From assembly GCA_002351365.1 (NCBI GenBank), contig DEGE01000009.1, positions 446 to 6,368 of the forward strand: DNA of 5,923 nt. Reading direction: 5' to 3'. Both the position numbers and the translations under genes were made by a program. The notes beneath the pieces are model-generated. The model saw only the letters and a list, made by a program, of their open reading frames with translations. It searched no databases and was not told where the DNA came from. This DNA is from Candidatus Saccharibacteria bacterium UBA2834 (GTDB lineage Bacteria; Patescibacteriota; Saccharimonadia; Saccharimonadales; Saccharimonadaceae). Below are positions 1 to 5,480 of this stretch, piece by piece (position 1 is the stretch's first letter; each line of letters begins with the position of its first letter).

Positions 1-2
1 GC

Positions 3-2276
3 GAAAAAATTCCAGACACACATTTAACTCGCTGCTTAATCGATGACGGCGGTAAAGCCAAAGATGTCGAACGCGACAAAGACGGCTATGTTCAGGTTAT
101 GTGTGGCGCGCCAAATGTACACGAAGGAATGTTTGCGGCCTGGATTGCGCCTGGCGCAATTGTGCCAGCAACTTGTCATGACGCCGAGCCATTCAAAATC
201 GGCATGCGCAAAATGCTCAAACAATACGATTCTTATGGTATGATGGCCGGTGCGGACGAGCTCGATTTAGGCGATGACCACAGCGGCATTGTCGAGTTGA
301 ATCCAGCGCATGTAAAGGCTGGCCAAGCATTTAAAGACCTCTTTGGCGGGCTCGACGACAAGATTCTCGATATCGAAAACAAATCACTCACGCATCGCCC
401 GGACACTTTTGGCATTATGGGTTTTCGTCGCGAAGTTGCCGGAATTCTTGGGCAGCAATATAAGTCAGAAGATTGGTATACAAACCCGACGCAGAGCTTT
501 AAAAACTCATCCGACGTTAAACTCGATATTGAAGTCGACGAAAAACTCTGTCCGCGCTATACAGCTATCGTTTTCGAATCATCGCTCGGTGGGGTTGAGC
601 GTTATTTAGATTATGAAGCAGTGCAATTATGCCGTGCCGGTATGCGTCCAGTTAGTATGATTGTTGATGCCACGAATATCATGATGCTAATTACCGGCCA
701 GCCTCTACATGCTTTCGACTACGACAAGTTCGTCAAAGTTGGCGGCACCGATACGCCAAAAATCATCGTCCGTGCGGCTAAGCCAGGCGAAAAACTCACT
801 TTGCTAGATGGCAAAGAAGTCGAAATGAATTCTGATGACATCGTCATTACGAGCAATGATGTTCCAGTCGCGCTTGCGGGCGCAATGGGCGGCGCAAACA
901 CAGCAATCGACGAAAACACTAAACGTATCATTCTCGAATCTGCTACTTTTAGCCTTTATAATTTGCGCAAAACTCAGATGGCCCATGGTATATTTTCCGA
1001 AGCCATTACGCGCTTTACGAAAGGCCAACCAGCCGGTCAAACTTTGCCAGTCGCTTTACGCTTCGCAGAAGTAACTTCGAAGTATCTCAAACCGCTCGCA
1101 TTATTTGATAGCCAAAAAACCGCGCCAGCAGCCGAAGTTGTTGAAGTTGAATTATCGCAAATCAATAATTTGCTTGGCACGAAATTTACAATTGCCGAGG
1201 CGCAAAAGATTCTTGAAAACGTCGAATTTGACGTTAAGGTTTCCGGCGAAAAAATGTCCGTTACGGTGCCATTCTGGCGCACTGATATTCATATTCCAGA
1301 AGATATCATTGAGGAAGTTGGTCGCCTTTCCGGCTACGACAATATTGCACCAGTTTTACCGCTACACGCTACATCCGACAAAAACGCATCTTTCGAACTC
1401 AAGTCCGAACTTCGCGATATTCTCAGTGCATTTGGCGCCAATGAAACGCTAACTTACTCATTTGTTCATGGCGATTTAATTCAGAAGGTCGGCCAGAACA
1501 CAGCAAACTCCTATCGCATCGTCAACTCGATTTCGCCGGATCTTCAATATATTCGCCAAAGCATCGTGCCTAGCTTGCTTGATAAAAGCTACGCCAACAT
1601 TCGTGCTGGCTACGACGAATTTGCTTTGTTCGAAATGAACCAAGTCTATTCTCGCACTAATGGCGTCGACGAAGATGGTGTGCCGCAAAATGCGCATCAT
1701 CTTGCGTTCATCTATGTTGACCATGCTGGCAAATCCGGTTTCTACACAGCGAAGAAATACTTGCTAGAAATGCTCGAAAAAATGGGCATTTCGGCCGACG
1801 TGAAGCCATTCCTGGTTGCCAAAGATCAAACCAATGCATATTACGAACCAAAGCGTTCGGCAAATATTGAATGTGGTGGCAAATTACTCGGCCATCTCGG
1901 CGAAATAAAATCTTCGATTTTGCGTCAAATGAAACTGCCGCTCGGCACGGCCGCTTTTGAGATTAGTCTTGATGAAATTCTCGCAATTAATCGAAGCAGT
2001 GCTAAACATTTCCGCCTTAGCCAGTATCCATTCGTAAGCCGCGATGTAACATTGAGCGTTGCCACGGATGCCGCTTATGGCGAGTTTGAGTCTAAAATTG
2101 ACACTATCTTCAAAGAGGCTGGTTTAATCTATCGCATCAAGCCATCATCGATTTATCGAGCAGAAGGTAGCGAGCAGAAAAATCTCAGCTTCCATCTAGA
2201 GTTCGCGCATCCAGATAAAACTTTGGCGAAGAACGAAATTCAAGCTATAATGAATCAAATAGAAGCAATCAAATAA
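3..2276 (+). CDS. pheT: Phenylalanyl-tRNA synthetase beta subunit, 5' end missing
   Basis: The beta chain of the (alpha-beta)2 enzyme that charges tRNA-Phe in the cytoplasm; it binds tRNA and edits Tyr-tRNA-Phe. The frame is open to the window edge and shows 757 residues, so about 25-40 N-terminal residues are missing compared with the usual ~800. The internal ATG at 99 lies inside the first domain and is not the start. Domains by visible residue: EMAP/OB-type tRNA-binding domain about 1-115, B3/B4 editing domain about 183-350 (CPRYTA at 183; VDATN and GQPLHAFD follow), B5 domain about 378-450 ending in EEVGRLSGYD, catalytic-like core, and an FDX-ACB anticodon-binding domain about 670-757 (YPFVSRD). 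Aligned with the E. coli editing site, His236, Glu312 and Ala334 match H261, E334 and A356, while Ser332 replaces T354. pheS is presumably upstream, outside the window. Identification is firm. Confidence 0.97.
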   Translation, partial: EKIPDTHLTRCLIDDGGKAKDVERDKDGYVQVMCGAPNVHEGMFAAWIAPGAIVPATCHDAEPFKIGMRKMLKQYDSYGMMAGADELDLGDDHSGIVELNPAHVKAGQAFKDLFGGLDDKILDIENKSLTHRPDTFGIMGFRREVAGILGQQYKSEDWYTNPTQSFKNSSDVKLDIEVDEKLCPRYTAIVFESSLGGVERYLDYEAVQLCRAGMRPVSMIVDATNIMMLITGQPLHAFDYDKFVKVGGTDTPKIIVRAAKPGEKLTLLDGKEVEMNSDDIVITSNDVPVALAGAMGGANTAIDENTKRIILESATFSLYNLRKTQMAHGIFSEAITRFTKGQPAGQTLPVALRFAEVTSKYLKPLALFDSQKTAPAAEVVEVELSQINNLLGTKFTIAEAQKILENVEFDVKVSGEKMSVTVPFWRTDIHIPEDIIEEVGRLSGYDNIAPVLPLHATSDKNASFELKSELRDILSAFGANETLTYSFVHGDLIQKVGQNTANSYRIVNSISPDLQYIRQSIVPSLLDKSYANIRAGYDEFALFEMNQVYSRTNGVDEDGVPQNAHHLAFIYVDHAGKSGFYTAKKYLLEMLEKMGISADVKPFLVAKDQTNAYYEPKRSANIECGGKLLGHLGEIKSSILRQMKLPLGTAAFEISLDEILAINRSSAKHFRLSQYPFVSRDVTLSVATDAAYGEFESKIDTIFKEAGLIYRIKPSSIYRAEGSEQKNLSFHLEFAHPDKTLAKNEIQAIMNQIEAIK

Positions 2277-2288
2277 CGGTGGGGTTAC

Positions 2289-2293
2289 GGAGG
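2289..2293 (+). promoter_or_regulatory. Shine-Dalgarno site of the FKBP gene
   Basis: GGAGG lies 5 nt before the ATG at 2299, in the 22-nt gap after the pheT stop. It fixes the start codon and supports co-transcription with pheT, since no promoter is visible in the gap. It also shows that this genome uses canonical ribosome binding sites, which makes their absence before sbcB and the acyltransferase gene notable. Confidence 0.85.
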
Positions 2294-2298
2294 TATAA

Positions 2299-2991
2299 AT
2301 GATTAAAAATGATGAATTAAAAACCACTGGTCGCCAGCGCATCGTTATTGTTGTTATTGCAATCTTCATGCTGCTTTCAACTTTCGCACTTTACGCTAGT
2401 GTGATTATGGGCGGCGGCAGCAGCTCGACCACGTCAACCGCCGACAATGAAAAGGTCGAACGCTTTAACGAGCTATACCAAAAATATCTAAACGCCGTTG
2501 ACAAGCAAAGCGCAGAATTGTCGTCCAAATATTTTGATACTTTCGTCAGTTATAAATCACGCGTCAAGGCCTATAACGCGGCGGATATTACAACTACGAC
2601 CGCAAAAGATCTTGTCGTTGGCACGGGCGCCGAAGTTACCGACGAGAACTTCGTTAACTATTCGGCATACTACATTGGTTGGCTTTCGGATGAAACCATT
2701 TTTGACTCGTCATTCGACGACGCTGCGAACCCAACTTCACTAAAGGCGCCGCTCGAAGGCAAAACCAACATGATTGAGGGCTGGCTTGAAGGTATTGTTG
2801 GCATGAAGATTGGTGGCGTGCGCGAAATCTCCATTCCTTCTGCGCTCGCTTATGGTGACCAAGCGCAGGGCTCAATCCCGGCCAATAGTCCGCTCAAATT
2901 TGTTGTAATGCTAATTGACCCAGTCGGCGATCCAGAATTCGCCGAAAGCGAGGAGCTTCAACAGCTAATGAACGACCTTTACGGCGTCTAA
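2299..2991 (+). CDS. Membrane-anchored FKBP-type peptidyl-prolyl cis-trans isomerase
   Basis: A 230-residue protein predicted to catalyse cis-trans isomerisation of X-Pro bonds outside the membrane. Residues 15-37 form one hydrophobic membrane helix after a short basic N-terminus. There is no lipobox cysteine, so it is an uncleaved anchor or signal peptide. A Ser/Thr/Gly linker (38-48) and a charged helical stretch (50-95) precede the FKBP domain, about 103-208. Hallmark active-site residues by family alignment are present: Tyr125, Phe135-Asp136 in FDSSF, Ile159 and Trp162 in MIEGW, Tyr185 in LAYGD, and Phe201; the IPANSPL turn is typical. This suggests a catalytically competent isomerase acting on exported proteins. 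The start is fixed by GGAGG 5 nt upstream. It follows pheT by 22 nt and is closed by a terminator, so a pheT-FKBP operon is likely, although the two functions are unrelated. Confidence 0.93.
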   Translation: MIKNDELKTTGRQRIVIVVIAIFMLLSTFALYASVIMGGGSSSTTSTADNEKVERFNELYQKYLNAVDKQSAELSSKYFDTFVSYKSRVKAYNAADITTTTAKDLVVGTGAEVTDENFVNYSAYYIGWLSDETIFDSSFDDAANPTSLKAPLEGKTNMIEGWLEGIVGMKIGGVREISIPSALAYGDQAQGSIPANSPLKFVVMLIDPVGDPEFAESEELQQLMNDLYGV

Positions 2992-3008
2992 TTGCTTTAA
3001 GGAGTGGC

Positions 3009-3036
3009 AAAAATCCCCCTTAGCGGGGGATTTTTT
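3009..3036 (+). terminator. Rho-independent terminator of the pheT-FKBP operon
   Basis: A perfect 11-bp stem: 3009-3019 (A5-T-C5) pairs with 3025-3035 (G5-A-T5) across a 5-nt loop (TTAGC), with a 6-T run at 3031-3036. It begins 17 nt after the FKBP stop codon. The A-run opposite the T-run could give weak termination on the other strand, but no minus-strand gene needs it. Confidence 0.93.
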
Positions 3037-3072
3037 CTTGCCGTATTAACAGATAGATAAGCATAAGCATTC

Positions 3073-3101
3073 TTGACAAAATCAAACACTTGTGCTATAA
3101 T
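3073..3101 (+). promoter_or_regulatory. Perfect consensus sigma70-type promoter
   Basis: TTGACA at 3073-3078, a 17-nt spacer, then TATAAT at 3096-3101. A TG dinucleotide at 3093-3094 one base before the -10 adds an extended -10 element. All 12 consensus positions match at the optimal spacing, so a very strong housekeeping promoter is expected, with transcription starting near A3108. It lies after the upstream terminator and points at the orphan membrane protein gene. Confidence 0.93.
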
Positions 3102-3106
3102 GCTTG

Positions 3107-3130
3107 TATATCTGTCAAAAAGGCAGTATA
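3107..3130 (+). promoter_or_regulatory. 5'-terminal mRNA hairpin
   Basis: TATA (3107-3110) and CTGTC (3112-3116) pair with GGCAG (3122-3126) and TATA (3127-3130), leaving T3111 bulged, one U-G wobble, and a loop of five A residues. It would sit at the very 5' end of the transcript from the promoter above. Such hairpins can shield mRNA from 5'-end-dependent decay; that role here is inference. Confidence 0.5.
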
Positions 3131-3280
3131 AGTACATTTAGAATCGACTAAACTACTAAAGAATTCCATGATTCGCGTTACTTTCCGCGTTCTTGTTCAC
3201 TAATAATAATGGGCAAAAACGCGGAAAGTCCGCGGAATGAAAAAAAGAATTGCCCCCGGGTGGGCGGAAAGGGTGATATT
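3108..3280 (+). promoter_or_regulatory. Structured mRNA leader, candidate translational switch
   Basis: About 170 nt separate the predicted transcription start from the preferred ATG at 3281. The 5' arm at 3180-3191 (ACTTTCCGCGTT) is perfectly complementary to 3218-3229 over 12 bp. An outer extension pairs CGCG 3174-3177 with 3231-3234 and ATT 3171-3173 with 3236-3238. A second copy of GCGGAAAG at 3264-3271 can pair instead with 3181-3188 and would cover part of the ribosome binding site (AAAGGGTGA, 3268-3276). The loop segment GGGCAA (3211-3216) is complementary to TTGCCC (3250-3255), allowing a pseudoknot. A small frame overlaps the 5' arm. I match this to no riboswitch or protein-leader class I know. 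The pairings are read directly; the switching role is inference. Confidence 0.6.
3168..3203 (+). CDS. Putative 11-residue leader peptide
   Basis: ATG at 3168 opens MIRVTFRVLVH and ends with TAA at 3201, followed in frame by two more TAA codons (3204, 3207). The last TAA shares its final A with the ATG at 3209. Codons 5-8 coincide with the 5' arm of the 12-bp hairpin, so a ribosome here would melt that arm, as in attenuation leaders. Only a weak purine stretch (AAAGAA, 3158-3163) could serve as a ribosome binding site. The tandem stops and the overlap with the hairpin support it; a frame this short could arise by chance. Confidence 0.35.
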   Translation: MIRVTFRVLVH

Positions 3281-3952
3281 ATGGAATATCTATTGGAAGG
3301 TTTGGCACTTGCCGCAATAGTGCTAATTAGTTACGTCTGGGGGCATAAGTCAGTACACATCGAGGAGCGCGCCATTCGCGACGCAGAACCCGAGTACTTA
3401 ATCCAGCCTCCAAAGCGCCAGGATAACGGTAGCGCCAAGGCTCTCGCGAGGGAGTATAGACGCTACAACGAGAGAACTGCAAAGTATCTCTCTGGCACGA
3501 TGATCGTGTTACCATCGACGACGAAGACCGTTGTCGCTGGAATCCTGGGCTTCATTGCTAGCTTTGCAATGGTTGTAAGCCATCACTTTGATGGCCTTGC
3601 ACAGGCCATCATTGGCACCAAGGTGTATGACACTAAGGTGTTGTGGGATGGCCAAGACAGCGCCTTCTTGATTATCGTGATGGGCGCAGCCGTATTCGGA
3701 GTCATCGTTGGGGTGGCAATGAATTATGGCATTTCAAAGCGCGCACATGCGCTTGCGGAGATTCGTACCCGCAAATTGCGTACTGTCGTGATAGCGCAGA
3801 AGCACAGCATTTCCGAAATTTGCGCAATCCTTAAGTGGGCTGCACAAGAAGAAATCGCTGAGCAACAGGCAAAGCATGCACGTAAGATTCAGAAAGCTCG
3901 CAGCAAGAGCAACATCATTCAGATGTATCCAAAGCTTAAGGTCGTGAGCTAA
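3281..3952 (+). CDS. Unrecognised three-helix membrane protein
   Basis: I do not recognise the family. From the preferred start it has 223 residues. Predicted membrane helices lie at about 4-20, 83-103 and 128-151. A charged stretch (22-75) includes RREY-like basic clusters, and the long cationic C-terminal tail (152-223) is probably helical, with an SISEICAIL segment at 176-184 that loosely recalls a helix-turn-helix but is too short to call. The start at 3281 is favoured because AAAGGGTGA sits 5-7 nt before it and the first helix follows at once. An in-frame ATG at 3209 would add 24 residues, but it lacks a ribosome binding site and lies in the leader hairpin loop. The gene has its own consensus promoter and terminator. 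Lysine is AAG in 15 of 17 codons, whereas sbcB next door strongly prefers AAA. High expression or acquisition from elsewhere could explain this. Confidence 0.85.
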   Translation: MEYLLEGLALAAIVLISYVWGHKSVHIEERAIRDAEPEYLIQPPKRQDNGSAKALAREYRRYNERTAKYLSGTMIVLPSTTKTVVAGILGFIASFAMVVSHHFDGLAQAIIGTKVYDTKVLWDGQDSAFLIIVMGAAVFGVIVGVAMNYGISKRAHALAEIRTRKLRTVVIAQKHSISEICAILKWAAQEEIAEQQAKHARKIQKARSKSNIIQMYPKLKVVS

Positions 3953-3974
3953 CAATGGTAGTTTGTCGATGACT

Positions 3975-4003
3975 GGGCCGGACGTCGTCCGGCCCTTTCG
4001 CTT
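3975..4003 (+). terminator. Rho-independent terminator of the membrane protein gene
   Basis: GGGCCGGAC (3975-3983) pairs perfectly with GTCCGGCCC (3987-3995) across a 3-nt loop, followed by a short interrupted T-tail (TTTCGCTT). It begins 22 nt after the stop codon. The stem is very stable, but the T-tail is modest. Confidence 0.85.
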
Positions 4004-4031
4004 GCATATTAAAGTCTGTTTTTGGGCCTCA

Positions 4032-4040
4032 TGCTAAAAT
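4032..4040 (+). promoter_or_regulatory. Extended -10 promoter of sbcB, probably leaderless
   Basis: TGCTAAAAT gives TG-N followed by a -10 hexamer TAAAAT at 4035-4040, the same TGC context as the strong promoter at 3093-3101. No good -35 is found at 16-18 nt. The -10 ends 6 nt before the sbcB ATG, so transcription would start at or beside A4047. Confidence 0.6.
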
Positions 4041-4046
4041 GAGGTT

Positions 4047-5432
4047 ATGGAGCAGACTTTTTTCTTTTATGATCTCGAAACTTCCGGCCTCGATCCACGC
4101 GCTGATCGCTTAATGCAATTCGCCGGCCAACGCACCGACATGGAACTGAACCCAATTGGCGACCCGGTGAACATACTCGTTAAATTAGGTGAAGACACCT
4201 TGCCGAGCCCGCACGCCATTATGGTGACAAAAATCACTCCGCAATCAACCTTGCAGGATGGTTTAACCGAAGTAGAATTTTGCAAATATGTCATGTCGGA
4301 AATTTTTACGCCTGGCACCATTGCGACTGGCTACAATTCCGTGCGTTTCGATGACGAATTCATGCGTCATACGTTTTGGCGCAATTATTATGATGCTTAT
4401 GAGTGGCAATGGAAAGACAATCGCAGTCGATGGGATTTGTTGGATGTAGTGAGAATGACGCGTGCCTTGCGCCCGGACGGAATCAAATGGCCTATTACGC
4501 CTGAGGGTAAAGCTACGAACCGTCTAGAATTAATGACAAAAGAGAACGGTATTGCGCATGAGCATGCGCATGATGCTCTGTCGGACGTCGAGGCTTTGAT
4601 TTCGGTCACGAAGTTAATCAAAGAAAAACAGCCACAATTATATGACTATCTTTTCAAAATGCGCGACAAACGTGCGGTGCAGAAATTAATCAATTTGGAA
4701 AATCCGCAACCGTTCGTGTATTCCTGTGGCCGCTATTCGTCTGAAAACAACAAAACGTCGGTCGCTTTTCCGATTGCGCCAGCCAAAAACGGCAATGTCC
4801 TGGTATTTGATTTACGCTACAACTTAGATGACTTACTCAAAGAAAAAGCCGAACTTGCAAAAACTGATCCCGCCAAATCTGAGTCTTTTTATCCAATCGT
4901 AAAGGAATTAAAGTACAACCATTGTCCAGCCGTGGCGCCGCTCGGAGTATTAAAGCAGGGGAATAGTTGGCAGCAAATTAATCTCGACGTGACGACCGTC
5001 CAGAAAAATCTGACCGCCTTATTAGCACATCCAGAATTTGCCGAGCGCATGCGTACGCAAAACGAAAATCGTGAAGAATTTCCGCCAGCCGCCGATGCTG
5101 AGTCGGCATTATATGACGGCTTTATCGATAATCTCGACAAGAAAACCTGCGACGCGGTACGTAATGCGGATATTAAAGAAATCTCGGCTTTTCATCCAAA
5201 TTTTCACGATGAACGTCTCGCGAAAATGTTCGTTAATTATAAAGCGCGTAATTTCGAGCAGACTTTGAGTGATTCTGAAAGAGCTAGTTGGGAGGAGTAC
5301 CGCTTGGGGCGCATTAGAGCCCGTCAGAATTCATACATCAAGGCCATCCAAGAAATTGCCGCATCACCTAATGCTGACCCGTATATACTTGAAGAACTTC
5401 AGCTTTGGTACCAATCATTATTGCCTTACTGA
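4047..5432 (+). CDS. sbcB: Exodeoxyribonuclease I
   Basis: A 461-residue homologue of E. coli ExoI (475 residues), which degrades single-stranded DNA 3' to 5' in recombination and mismatch repair. It is collinear with the E. coli protein by recall: YDLETSGLDP at 8-17, YNSVRFDDEF at 96-105, SRWDLLDVVR at 127-136, HAHDALSDVEA at 173-183, DYLF near 205, and the C-terminal FVNYKARNFEQTL segment. The five DEDDh metal-site residues are all present as Asp9, Glu11, Asp102, His175 and Asp180, a constant offset of 6 from the E. coli numbering. The C-terminal SH3-like and helical ExoI domains are complete, so it should be active. No usable ribosome binding site precedes the ATG (TGAGG is only 2 nt away) and the -10 lies just upstream, suggesting a leaderless message. 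The gene ends on TGA. Confidence 0.95.
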   Translation: MEQTFFFYDLETSGLDPRADRLMQFAGQRTDMELNPIGDPVNILVKLGEDTLPSPHAIMVTKITPQSTLQDGLTEVEFCKYVMSEIFTPGTIATGYNSVRFDDEFMRHTFWRNYYDAYEWQWKDNRSRWDLLDVVRMTRALRPDGIKWPITPEGKATNRLELMTKENGIAHEHAHDALSDVEALISVTKLIKEKQPQLYDYLFKMRDKRAVQKLINLENPQPFVYSCGRYSSENNKTSVAFPIAPAKNGNVLVFDLRYNLDDLLKEKAELAKTDPAKSESFYPIVKELKYNHCPAVAPLGVLKQGNSWQQINLDVTTVQKNLTALLAHPEFAERMRTQNENREEFPPAADAESALYDGFIDNLDKKTCDAVRNADIKEISAFHPNFHDERLAKMFVNYKARNFEQTLSDSERASWEEYRLGRIRARQNSYIKAIQEIAASPNADPYILEELQLWYQSLLPY

Positions 5433-5461
5433 TGCTTATGTTTTTAAATGCCTCGCCGCGA

Positions 5462-5470
5462 TGTTAAACT
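5462..5470 (+). promoter_or_regulatory. Possible extended -10 for the acyltransferase gene
   Basis: TGTTAAACT reads as TG-N plus TAAACT (5465-5470), fitting the TANNNT pattern, 10 nt before the ATG at 5481. There is no clear -35 and no Shine-Dalgarno sequence between it and the ATG. The element is weak; read-through from sbcB, only 48 nt upstream and without a terminator, is the alternative. Confidence 0.35.
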
Positions 5471-5480
5471 AATTATAGAT

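Noticed and set aside
99..101. ATG 99 as the start of pheT
   Set aside because: The reading frame is open upstream to position 3 and already encodes conserved tRNA-binding-domain residues there.
3073..3118. Inverted repeat TTGACA (3073-3078) and TGTCAA (3113-3118) flanking the promoter core, as a possible operator or divergent promoter
   Set aside because: Only six bases match and the first arm is simply the -35 hexamer. No TATAAT-like element lies at the right distance on the minus strand.
3180..3229. The 12-bp inverted repeat as terminal repeats of a small mobile element
   Set aside because: The arms enclose only 26 nt, there is no target-site duplication, and the repeat lies within a transcribed leader, so an RNA hairpin is the simpler reading.
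3250..3270. GC-rich TTGCCCCCGGGTGGGC stretch as an intrinsic terminator inside the leader
   Set aside because: The possible stem is only 4 bp and no T-run follows it.
4553..4577. Repeated GCGCATG and GCATGC units resembling a small palindromic repeat
   Set aside because: They encode the conserved ExoI catalytic stretch HEHAHDAL; repeated His-Ala codons explain the pattern.
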